Shown here piece by piece: positions 1-7,185 of a stretch of DNA of 15,416 nucleotides. The DNA lies in assembly GCA_004552615.1 (NCBI GenBank), contig SFNZ01000042.1:1-15416 (forward strand), written 5' to 3'. The notes under the pieces are model-generated. The model did no database searches. It worked only from the letters and a program-made list of their open reading frames with translations, and was not told where the DNA came from. The stretch's first letter is position 1; each line of letters begins with the position of its first letter. Source of the stretch: Bacteroidales bacterium (GTDB taxonomy: Bacteria > Bacteroidota > Bacteroidia > Bacteroidales > UBA932). Made by a program: the position numbers and the translations under genes.

Positions 1-156
1 CTCCATATTGTAGTCATAGACGAACCTGAGGGACACACCTCTCGGACAGCCGCTCTGGTCTTCGTAGATGCTGTTGCAGGAAATGGCACCGGCCACCGTC
101 AGGAGGGCCGCAGCCCACCTGATGGTCACCGATGATATTACACTTTTGAAATTCAT
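1..156 (-). CDS. Mfa2/FimB-type fimbrial anchor lipoprotein (5' part only)
   Basis: Only the first 52 codons lie in the window; the gene runs off the left edge. The protein starts with ATG at 156. It has a hydrophobic signal segment ending in a lipobox (AIS before Cys27), so it should be lipidated and carried to the outer membrane. The mature start carries the pattern CPRGVSLRFVYDYNM at residues 37-51, which I recognise as the N-terminal hallmark of the FimB/Mfa2 family in Bacteroidales. Family members anchor the fimbrial shaft to the outer membrane and limit its length. The start codon is only 14 bases after the stop of the fimbrillin gene, so the two should be cotranscribed. The family call rests on this short stretch plus the operon context; the rest of the protein cannot be judged. 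Confidence 0.85.
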   Translation of the reverse strand, partial: MNFKSVISSVTIRWAAALLTVAGAISCNSIYEDQSGCPRGVSLRFVYDYNME

Positions 157-170
157 TGTATTGGAACTCG

Positions 171-1564
171 TTAGAATACGATGTTGTTGATACGTACAGT
201 CCAAGGGAGGACTTTGACGCTGACGGTGAAGTAGTACTCTACAGACTCATCCGGCTGTTCAGGTGTCTCTGGATCCGGATCCGGGTCTGGGTTTTTAGGG
301 TCATCCTGATAAGGATGTCCAAACAGATTAATGTTGGTTACTGAAAGTTTGTATACATTGTTTCTTACAGTAGCAAACTCCATCGGACCCATCTTAGCAT
401 TATTACCATTATCATTGTGACGATTCCAGTAATAATATGTAGTAAGGTACTTACCATTCTTTGGAGTGAAACGCTTGAATCCTGCACTTGCAAGAGCAGT
501 TACTTCATTAAAGTCTGCGGTCAATCTTGCAGCTTCAACTTTATCATAAGCCTGACGCAGAGTATAATTTGGATTCTCAGTACTTTCAGCAGCAGCCTTG
601 ACCATATCCCAAGTACCATAAAGAACATTGCCGTAAACAAAAATAGGAGCAGTATGAGTTTTGAAAACATCTTTCAATGCCTGTGGAGCATCGTCAGCAG
701 GTGAAATCTCACCTTTGAAAGCAACCGCAGTTGTTACACCTTTAATCTGCTCGTCTACGCCAGGGATGGTGTTCTCAGTAGCATATTTCCAGATTTTATA
801 GTTACCAGGAGTGTAATTATCATCTCCTTCAGTTGGAATCTCTGTCCAAGCATAACCAGATTCATTAGCGTTATTGAATGGATAGTACATTTCTGCAGTT
901 CCAGTTTTCTTACTGTTCCAATCAACATCTACAACATAATTGGTCTTGGTTTCAATGCCACCGACAGTGATTGTAGAAGGTGTTGCATCAGGGGATACGC
1001 GCTTGAAATCATAGAATACCTGTTGGCAGGAGTAGTATGAGCTTTGAGATTAGAAATAGTAACCTTATTATTAGTGCCTGTGCTGGTCATTAAGAAATTG
1101 CTAGATTTTGCGATGCTTTCTGTAACATCAGGTGTGGCGACTGTTGAAGATGAATTATTCACATTAAAAGAGGCAGGCATTGAACCATTCGCATAGATAT
1201 ATACATCATAGTTTGCGCCTTCAGTAAGCTCGCTTGACTCAAAGGTGGCTACAAACACTCTTCCCGTCTCCCCTTCTTCTGCTTGAACAGCAGTAATATT
1301 TTGAGCAGCAATAGTGACAAGTTTGTCTGTAAGAATCAAATCGATCGTGTTGACAGCATTCTCAGAATCAAAGCCTACCTCATAATCCGGATCTGCATCT
1401 GAGGTTCCATCATCTTCTGTCTGGCTCTTGGTCATCACATTTGCGATTTTAAAGCCAAGATAGACTTTCTCACCTCCTTTCTGCGAGTTGATCTCCTCAG
1501 GAGATTTCTCGCATCCGATAACAGCCAGCATCGCAGCTGCCATCAGGAATGAATACCTTTTCAT
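171..1564 (-). pseudogene. Mfa1-type major fimbrillin, frameshifted and internally deleted
   Basis: The 5' frame (929-1564, 211 codons from ATG at 1564) encodes a lipoprotein precursor: signal peptide ending IGC (Cys18), then FLMTSTGTNN, typical of the first fimbrillin domain. The frame is lost near 1020. The other minus-strand frame then reads without a stop from about 1020 to the stop at 171. It starts VFYDFKRVSPDAT, continues through TNYVVD and GPMEFATVRNNVYKLSV, and ends with a PDPDPDPETPEQP linker and VKVLPWTVRINNIVF, the classic C-terminal donor-strand region of Mfa1 proteins. The remaining length, about 464 codons, is shorter than the roughly 500-560 I expect. The segment with the conserved VER(A/T)-A(R/K) motif between FLMT and FYxxKRV is not seen in either half. 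I infer a deletion of about 45 codons that is not a multiple of three, in the genome or in the assembly. The gene is AT-rich compared with its neighbours. An intact product would be the fimbrial shaft subunit. Confidence 0.8.
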
Positions 1565-1616
1565 TAGAAATAAATTTTTTGTGATTAATATTACAATAAT
1601 AACTGATTATCAATGA

Positions 1617-3023
1617 TTATCTTCCACCGAGAGCCCTGAGGGCATTCTCGGCCGTCTCGCACCCGGCGTCGGCTGACTTCCTGAACCAGGTGGCTGCACC
1701 GGCCTCATCCTCTGACAGATAAGCCCATACGCCCCTGAGATAGTCGGCCTCCGGAGAATCTCCCGCCTTGGCGAGATAGCCCGGAACCCTGTCGTAATGC
1801 CCGGCATTCATCTCGGCGCTCGCAGCATTCAGGTTGGCCGCCTCGTCGTCAGGATAGAGGGTCACGGCCACGTCGAACACTCTCGCGAACTCCGGACTGC
1901 CTTCCTCGTACTTCGAGGAGAGCATATAGAACTCGTGGAGGCTCAACTTGCCCGGAGAGTCGAGGAACACCCTCTCTATCTCGTCCACGTCGGTGAAGCT
2001 CCTGATGGTGTAGTCTATCGTGTAGTCGCTCCGGCGGAGTCCGGGATAGCAGTTTGCAAGGAGGAACTTGTATTCGGCAGGATACCTCGACTTGAGAATC
2101 CATTCCTTGGTGTCCGGATCGCGGTCAGTCATGTCGATGATCTCGAGGATGGCCTGCCTGTTGGTTATTGCGGATGAGACAACATATTCCCTCAGGCCTT
2201 CCCAGTTCTCCGGCTCGTAAGATGTCTGGATGAAATCGGACGGGAACTGATAAAGTTCTGATACATAGTGCTTCAGGGCATCAGTCCTGCCCTTGGCGAG
2301 CCTTGCATTGTTCTCGTAAGGGCTCTCAGGAGATGCGAATCCCTTGATGGCCACTTTCCTTATCTCGATGTCGCCGTCTCCCTTCAGGGTGTCGAGGGTG
2401 GCGAGAATCTTCGCGAGCTCGACGCGGTTGTTCCTGTAGTCAGGATAGATGACGGTCTGGGATACAGGGAAATCTATGTATGCACGGCCCTCGATATGGC
2501 GGGACTTGGTCCTCTCCACTACAGGTGCCTTGAAGATGAACTCCGGGACGAATCTCGAGAATCCGCCCACTTTCACGATGTCCTCGTACCTGAGGTCGTT
2601 GCAGCATCCGTACACCTGCCTGAGGAGTTCGAGCTCGGAACCGTTCATCCAGTCGCCGTAAGGCACTGTCTCGTACCAGTCCCAGTACTCAGGCATCTCC
2701 TCGCGCCTGAGGCTGTTCTCCCTGAATCCGTCAGGGATGCGTTTCTGGTTTCTTTCGTAGTAGAACCATCTCCTGCGGCCGTAGAATCCGACCGTAGAGA
2801 GGGTCAATGTGTCGTGCCCGTTCACGAGACGCGGGGTGAGGGTGACGAGGGAATTGCTCTTCACGTCCATGTCCGCGAGTGAGACCGACAGGTCGATGTC
2901 CATCATGTTACCGTTCCGGGTGAGCTTCCAGGCGGAAGGCTCAGCCATATAGCCCTTTACAGCCTGCGCGGAGGCTCCGGCAGCGACAAAAGCAGAAAAT
3001 GCGATGATTATCAAGCGTTTCAT
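1617..3023 (-). CDS. DUF3868 / OmpA-like / TPR protein of fimbrial operon
   Basis: This is a 468-residue exported protein starting at ATG 3023 with a signal peptide ending ASAQ (about residue 20). Residues 21-170 match my recollection of the DUF3868 domain, common in Bacteroidales fimbrial operons, including the aromatic patch RRRWFYYERNQKR. Residues 180-265 form an OmpA-like domain (VAIKGFASPESPYENNARLAKGR at about 224-246, given here only as a landmark in two parts: VAIKGFASPESP and YENNARLAKGR), suggesting peptidoglycan contact. The C-terminus (about 375-465) reads as TPR/Sel1-like helical repeats (YPDDEAANLNAASAEMNAG, then ADYLRGVWAYLSEDEAGAA). It starts 15 bases after the DUF3575 gene and ends 52 bases before the fimbrillin, so it sits inside the operon. 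A role in linking the fimbrial machinery to the cell wall is inference; the molecular function is not established. Confidence 0.85.
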   Translation of the reverse strand: MKRLIIIAFSAFVAAGASAQAVKGYMAEPSAWKLTRNGNMMDIDLSVSLADMDVKSNSLVTLTPRLVNGHDTLTLSTVGFYGRRRWFYYERNQKRIPDGFRENSLRREEMPEYWDWYETVPYGDWMNGSELELLRQVYGCCNDLRYEDIVKVGGFSRFVPEFIFKAPVVERTKSRHIEGRAYIDFPVSQTVIYPDYRNNRVELAKILATLDTLKGDGDIEIRKVAIKGFASPESPYENNARLAKGRTDALKHYVSELYQFPSDFIQTSYEPENWEGLREYVVSSAITNRQAILEIIDMTDRDPDTKEWILKSRYPAEYKFLLANCYPGLRRSDYTIDYTIRSFTDVDEIERVFLDSPGKLSLHEFYMLSSKYEEGSPEFARVFDVAVTLYPDDEAANLNAASAEMNAGHYDRVPGYLAKAGDSPEADYLRGVWAYLSEDEAGAATWFRKSADAGCETAENALRALGGR

Positions 3024-3038
3024 TGAGCCACCTTCATT

Positions 3039-3650
3039 TTAGAAGACATATACAAGGTTGATGGCGGCTTTGGTCAAGCCGAAATAGTGGTGCGCCACGT
3101 CGGTGTCGAGCTTCGAGCCGCATTTTTCGCACTCATAGACGTCGGAGAGGAAATAGGCGTAGCCGGCGCCGACCTCGAATTCCATGTTCCAATGTCTTCC
3201 GAGAATGACGGCGTAACCGTATGATATTCCGGCTCCTGCGAACCAGCCTTCGTAGCGTCTGTCCTTGAGTTTGGAGAAATCAGGGCCGAGCCAGGCGATC
3301 TTGTCGTCAATTCCGGCTCCTGATGCATTATAGATACCTCCGTGACAATGTATGCCGAGGAAATGGCCCGCGAACCTGTCGCAGAACCAGAATCTGGCCT
3401 CGGGCTGGAGGAATGCGTGCTTGCGGAGATTGCCGTTGTAGAATTTCCACGGCATATAGTTGCCCGATACGTCGAGAGTCCAGCGCGGAGCGAGCCCGAC
3501 TTCCAGGCCGAGGTTCGCCGCTGCGAGGGCATCATAGGCAAGATTGCTCTTTATGGCAAATCCTTGCGCGCCGGCACGGGACGGGCAGAGAAATGCGATA
3601 GCCACCGCCAATATCATTATCGACCGGTGTACAGTAAAAAACCTTTTCAT
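3039..3650 (-). CDS. DUF3575 outer-membrane-type protein
   Basis: The protein has 203 residues from ATG at 3650. An in-frame TTG two codons upstream (3656) is possible but less likely. The N-terminus MKRFFTVHRSIMILAVAIAF...AGAQ is a signal peptide. The mature part follows the DUF3575 pattern: FAIKSNLAYDALAAANLGLE, then WTLDVSGNYMPW, then LQPEARFWFCDRFAGHFLGI, and a final aromatic beta strand ending LVYVF. A terminal Phe is typical of small outer-membrane beta-barrels. Proteins of this family usually open fimbrillin (Mfa/Fim) operons in Bacteroidales, as here, where it is the first gene after a recognisable promoter and is followed after 15 bases by the DUF3868 gene. The precise role, perhaps in assembly or outer-membrane placement of the fimbriae, is unknown. 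Two cysteines (YECEKCGS, near residue 175) could form a disulfide or a metal site. Confidence 0.85.
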   Translation of the reverse strand: MKRFFTVHRSIMILAVAIAFLCPSRAGAQGFAIKSNLAYDALAAANLGLEVGLAPRWTLDVSGNYMPWKFYNGNLRKHAFLQPEARFWFCDRFAGHFLGIHCHGGIYNASGAGIDDKIAWLGPDFSKLKDRRYEGWFAGAGISYGYAVILGRHWNMEFEVGAGYAYFLSDVYECEKCGSKLDTDVAHHYFGLTKAAINLVYVF

Positions 3651-3708
3651 AAACAACTACACAATACGCAACTTCGGGTGCGGTCAGCGCAACCAAATTT
3701 GACTTTTG

Positions 3709-3741
3709 CAAAAATAATTATTATTTCGGAATAATGTCAAA
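3709..3741 (-). promoter_or_regulatory. Bacteroidetes-type promoter of the fimbrial operon
   Basis: Read on the minus strand, a TTTG at 3741-3738 is followed after 21 bases by TATTTTTG at 3716-3709, a full match to the TAnnTTTG -7 consensus. The -7 box lies about 58 bases before the DUF3575 start codon. The spacer between the boxes holds an inverted repeat, ATTATT-TCGG-AATAAT (3720-3735), that could be a regulator site. Assignment is by consensus only. Confidence 0.65.
3720..3735. promoter_or_regulatory. Inverted repeat inside the fimbrial promoter spacer
   Basis: ATTATTTCGGAATAAT is symmetric at 14 of its 16 positions and sits exactly between the -33 and -7 boxes of the fimbrial promoter. 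That is a common place for a repressor operator, but AT-rich sequence makes chance dyads frequent, so this is tentative. Confidence 0.35.
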
Positions 3742-3884
3742 GAAAATGGCAATTATTTTCGATTCCGTAAGAAAATTTTATCATTTCCGGATTTGGCCGC
3801 CAAATTCATAACAGCTTCCATGTCGTTTCGAAAGTATAATTATACAAAATCGAAAACTAAAATCCTTTTAAAAAGGGATGGTTG

Positions 3885-3915
3885 TTTCCGGAAGATTCCA
3901 AATTTCGTATATTTG
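3885..3915 (+). promoter_or_regulatory. Promoter of the beta-barrel gene
   Basis: TATATTTG at 3908-3915 is a full match to the -7 consensus TAnnTTTG and lies 28 bases before the ATG at 3944. The -33 element is weak: TTTC at 3885-3888, with 19 bases of spacing, is the nearest candidate. An imperfect palindrome, ATCCTTTTAAAAAGGGAT (3862-3879), sits just upstream. Together with the fimbrial promoter this makes the 3651-3943 gap a divergent regulatory region. Confidence 0.55.
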
Positions 3916-3943
3916 CATTCCTTAATATTTTACTGTCAAAGAT

Positions 3944-5224
3944 ATGAGAGGTGCATTGATCATCTTCACGGCCGCTGCCCTGCTGACGGTGCAGGAGGTT
4001 CCGGCCCAGAATTTTTTCTCCTGGTCGGCGAAAGACCGGGAAGCGAAGGTCAGATTCGTATATGACGTGAATTTCGAATATGATTTCGACAACCGCGAGT
4101 TCGACAAGGGGAACGAGCTTTTCACGGAATCGGCCACGTTGTTCGGAGCGAGGCTGACGCCGTCCATCGGACTGAGTGCCGGACAGGACGGGAGGACGAC
4201 TCACAAGATAATGATAGGTATCGACGTGATGAAGGAGTTCGGGAAGAGGCCGGTGAACATAGATGGCAGCCCGGAGGCGGACAAGGGGCTGGAGAACACG
4301 AGGCTGTTCCGGGAAATGACCCTGTACTACGGTATCGACTCGAGGCTCGGGAGATGGAACGTGAAGGGATATGCTGGAATGTTCCCGAGGTATTTTTCGG
4401 AGGGGGAATATTCGAAGGCATTTTTCTCGGATTCCCTGAGGTTCTATGACAATAATCTGGAGGGGGCTCTCGTGAAGGCCCGCGGCCCGAAGTCGTATTT
4501 CGAACTGGCGTTTGACTGGAACGGGAAATTCGGGCAGGACCGGAGGGAGGAATTCATCATGTTCTCCTACGGGAAGCACGAGGTGACCAGCTGGTTTTCA
4601 TTGGGTTACAGCCTGATGTACCATCATTATGCGAATACTGCGGAGTACGGGAGCGTGGTGGACAACGGACTGGTGCAGCCTTTCGTCAGGTTCGGGTTCG
4701 AGCCGTTCACGGGGCTTCAGGACCTTTCGGTGAAGCTGAGCTGGTACCAGGCGCTGCAGAGTGACAGGAGACTGGATAATCCGGGGCGGACTCCCGGCGG
4801 CGCCGAGGTCACTATTGGGGTAAGGAACTGGAATGTGGGACTTGAGAACAGCCTGTACACGGGGCGGAACCTGATGCCGTTCTACAACAGTATCGATGAC
4901 GGGGGCTTCAAGTACGGGCACAATGTTTATACGGGTTCGCCGTTTTACAGGGTGACTCCGTGGTCGACCGGGGAATGGAGCTGCTATGACAGGCTGGAGG
5001 TGTATTATGAGCCGCATATTGCTGATTTCCTGGACTTGAGGCTTGCTGTGGTAGCGCATTTTCCTGACGGGTTCAAGTACGGGGGAATGCAGCAGAAGCT
5101 GTCGCTTGTGTTCAATCTGGACAGGCTGCTGAATCCGGTGAAGAGCCCGGCGAAGAAGCAGAAGGTGCTGAGAAACCGGAAACGGCATTACATCACTGCA
5201 GACGAATTTTTCAGGGGAATCTAA
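3944..5224 (+). CDS. Outer-membrane beta-barrel protein of unknown function
   Basis: This is a 426-residue protein from ATG 3944 with a signal peptide of about 22 residues ending VPAQ. The mature chain is rich in alternating polar/aromatic strands separated by Gly/Asp/Asn turns (for example FVYDVNFEYDFDN near 38-50, WFSLGYSLMYHHYANTAEYG near 217-236, NVGLENSLYTGRNLMPFYN near 300-318), as expected for a porin-like barrel of perhaps 16 strands. The last strand-like stretch (QQKLSLVFNL) is followed by a basic tail of about 30 residues (PAKKQKVLRNRKRHY), so the chain does not end on the usual terminal aromatic residue. I do not recognise a named family. It has its own promoter, faces away from the fimbrial operon, and is followed by a palindromic intergenic region, so it is probably monocistronic. 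Confidence 0.75.
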   Translation: MRGALIIFTAAALLTVQEVPAQNFFSWSAKDREAKVRFVYDVNFEYDFDNREFDKGNELFTESATLFGARLTPSIGLSAGQDGRTTHKIMIGIDVMKEFGKRPVNIDGSPEADKGLENTRLFREMTLYYGIDSRLGRWNVKGYAGMFPRYFSEGEYSKAFFSDSLRFYDNNLEGALVKARGPKSYFELAFDWNGKFGQDRREEFIMFSYGKHEVTSWFSLGYSLMYHHYANTAEYGSVVDNGLVQPFVRFGFEPFTGLQDLSVKLSWYQALQSDRRLDNPGRTPGGAEVTIGVRNWNVGLENSLYTGRNLMPFYNSIDDGGFKYGHNVYTGSPFYRVTPWSTGEWSCYDRLEVYYEPHIADFLDLRLAVVAHFPDGFKYGGMQQKLSLVFNLDRLLNPVKSPAKKQKVLRNRKRHYITADEFFRGI

Positions 5225-5269
5225 TTAATTAAAAAGATAAGTTTTGCAGAGCGAAACAACTGCTTTTGA

Positions 5270-5311
5270 GGCCTTTAGGCCGATAGTAAGTCCCTTTCCC
5301 GGGGAAAGGGA
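5270..5311. repeat. Pair of intergenic palindromes (REP-like; possible terminator)
   Basis: Two hairpins lie close together: GGCCTTTAGGCC (5270-5281) and the GC-rich TCCCTTTCCC-G-GGGAAAGGGA (5291-5311), a 10-base perfect inverted repeat around one base. Only a short TTT follows, so as an intrinsic terminator for the beta-barrel gene it would be weak. The purine-rich and pyrimidine-rich arms resemble dispersed intergenic palindromes common in Bacteroidetes. The rest of 5225-5422 is AT/GC mixed, with a near -7 box TATATTTA at 5330-5337 but no matching -33. Confidence 0.5.
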
Positions 5312-5422
5312 TTTAGGAAAAGGGTAGCGTATATTTAGCGCGTGGGCCTTTTGCTCGCATAGCGCAATGAATCCTCTGAAAAACAGCAATTTACGAAGTG
5401 ATAAACTTGAATTAATCGATAT

Positions 5423-7180
5423 ATGAATAGCATTGCAAAGGCGTTGATGGTCATTGCCGCAGCAGCGGCTGCATCAGCATGCACGAACGGTCCGAAGGAC
5501 GGGGAATACCAGCTCGACCTCCTGACGACCAATGACGTACACGGAAGCTGGTTCGACTCGACTTATGTTGGCGGCCCGGTGAAGACCTCCCTGATGGCGG
5601 TCAATTCTTACGTGACGCAGTTCCGCGACTCGCTCGGTAAGGACAATGTGCTTCTGATCGATGCCGGGGACTGCCTCCAGGGGGACAATGCGGCATATTA
5701 TTACAATTATGTGGACACCCTCTCCCCTCACCTCTTCACCGGCCTCGTCTCCTATATGGGCTACGAGGCGATTGCGGTCGGCAATCACGATATCGAGACC
5801 GGTCATCCGGTGTATGACAGGATTGCCAGGGAGCTGGATGCCAAGGGGATTCCTTTCCTCGGAGGCAATGCTTTCAAGGCCGGTGAGGAAGGCAGGAGGT
5901 ATTTCCCTGTCACCACAATCCTGAAGAAGAACGGGCTCAAGGTGGCTGTTCTCGGATACACCAATCCGAACATCCGCGCATGGCTCGACGAAGGTCTCTG
6001 GTCCGGCATCGAGTTCAAGTCCCTGATTCCGGTAGTGCAGGAGGACGTGGACGAGGTGATTGCAAAGGAGCATCCGCATGCGGTCATAGTGGCAGTGCAT
6101 TCCGGCACGGGTGACGGCGACGGGACAATGTACGAGAGCCAGGGACGTGACCTGCTCAAGAGTCTCAGAGGGGTGGATTTCCTCATCTGCTCTCACGACC
6201 ACAGGGCGTTGACCATCCAGCAGGACAGTATCTGCCTGATCAATGCCGGAAGCCATGCGAAGAATATCGGGCACGGCAGGCTCAATGTCAGGATCGAAGG
6301 CGGCAAGGTGGTATCCAGGGAGCTTTCCGCCGAGCTGATAAAGGTGGACGCACGCAGGGCCGACACCGTGATGAGGGAGCATTTCCGTCCACAGTTCGAG
6401 AAGGTCAAGGCGTTCACTGTCAAGGAAGTGGGCACTCTCGACACCGATCTCGTCACAAGGGATTCCTACAAGGGAATGTGTCCTTATATGAACCTGATTC
6501 ACACCCTTTCTCTCTCCAGCACGGGGGCAAGAATCTCGTTCGCTGCACCTCTGACTTTCAATAGGACGGTGAAATCCGGCAAGCTCATATACAATGATCT
6601 TTTTACCATCTATCCTTATGAGAACCAGCTGTTTACGGTAAAGATGACCGGGCAGGAGATCAAGGATTACCTGGAGTATTCATACGATATGTGGATCCAG
6701 ACTCCATCTCGGGAGAATGGCGGGCACGCCCTGAAAATCCGTGCCGGAGAGGACCAGAGGACCGGCCAGCAGACCTGGCATTTCATCGGCAGGTCATACA
6801 ATTTCGACTCGGCTGCAGGGCTGGACTACACCGTGGACATCACTCGTCCTGCTGGTTCGAGAGTGTCGATATCCGGCATGGCCGACGGAGGGGCATTCTG
6901 CGCTGACAGCACTTATACGGTGGCAATGACATCTTACCGTGCGAGCGGCGGTGGCGGACTGATGAGCGAAGGAGCGGGGATTTCCCCTGACGAAAGCGAC
7001 TCGAGAATCATCGCGAGATATCCGGAAATGCGCGTACTCCTGTACGAGTACCTACAGAAAAACGGCAGCATCACTGAATCTTCCATCAGCAATCCTGCCG
7101 TGATCGGTCATTGGGAATTCGTCCCTGAATCCGCTGCGGAAGCGGTCCGGAAGGACATGTCCCTCATGTTCGGTTTTTAG
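5423..7180 (+). CDS. 5'-nucleotidase / UDP-sugar hydrolase-like lipoprotein
   Basis: This is a 585-residue enzyme from ATG 5423. The signal peptide has a lipobox (ASA before Cys20), predicting a lipid-anchored periplasmic or surface protein. The N-terminal calcineurin-like metallophosphoesterase domain (about 30-300) shows the expected metal and catalytic residues: TTNDVHG (Asp38, His40), DAGD (Asp83), GNHDIE (Asn121, His122), VHSG (His226) and CSHDH (His258, His260). The C-terminal 5'-nucleotidase substrate domain (about 330-560) contains NRTVKSGKLIYNDLFTIYPY and QLFTVKMTGQEIKDYLEYSY, both typical of the family. The likely reaction is dephosphorylation of extracellular nucleotides, allowing nucleoside and phosphate salvage; substrate preference cannot be read from sequence. 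Both domains are in one chain, whereas some relatives are split. The gene ends 5 bases from the convergent ffh, leaving no room for a separate terminator. Confidence 0.9.
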   Translation: MNSIAKALMVIAAAAAASACTNGPKDGEYQLDLLTTNDVHGSWFDSTYVGGPVKTSLMAVNSYVTQFRDSLGKDNVLLIDAGDCLQGDNAAYYYNYVDTLSPHLFTGLVSYMGYEAIAVGNHDIETGHPVYDRIARELDAKGIPFLGGNAFKAGEEGRRYFPVTTILKKNGLKVAVLGYTNPNIRAWLDEGLWSGIEFKSLIPVVQEDVDEVIAKEHPHAVIVAVHSGTGDGDGTMYESQGRDLLKSLRGVDFLICSHDHRALTIQQDSICLINAGSHAKNIGHGRLNVRIEGGKVVSRELSAELIKVDARRADTVMREHFRPQFEKVKAFTVKEVGTLDTDLVTRDSYKGMCPYMNLIHTLSLSSTGARISFAAPLTFNRTVKSGKLIYNDLFTIYPYENQLFTVKMTGQEIKDYLEYSYDMWIQTPSRENGGHALKIRAGEDQRTGQQTWHFIGRSYNFDSAAGLDYTVDITRPAGSRVSISGMADGGAFCADSTYTVAMTSYRASGGGGLMSEGAGISPDESDSRIIARYPEMRVLLYEYLQKNGSITESSISNPAVIGHWEFVPESAAEAVRKDMSLMFGF

Positions 7181-7185
7181 GGATC

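Noticed and set aside
1005..1035. Programmed frameshift in the fimbrillin gene
   Set aside because: No slippery run is present and a conserved segment seems to be missing, which frameshifting would not explain.
1005..1035. Simple one-base sequencing error in the fimbrillin gene
   Set aside because: Adding one base restores the frame but not the missing segment of about 45 residues; kept only as a weaker alternative.
2268..2882. 204-codon plus-strand frame inside the DUF3868 gene
   Set aside because: Antisense by-product of GC-rich codon use; no recognisable protein features.
3651..3943. Invertible phase-variable promoter for the fimbrial operon
   Set aside because: I found no long inverted repeats flanking the promoter; only a short dyad within its spacer.
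5474..6502. 342-codon open frame opposite the nucleotidase gene
   Set aside because: It is fully antisense to a gene with all catalytic motifs, and its translation has no domain or sensible signal.
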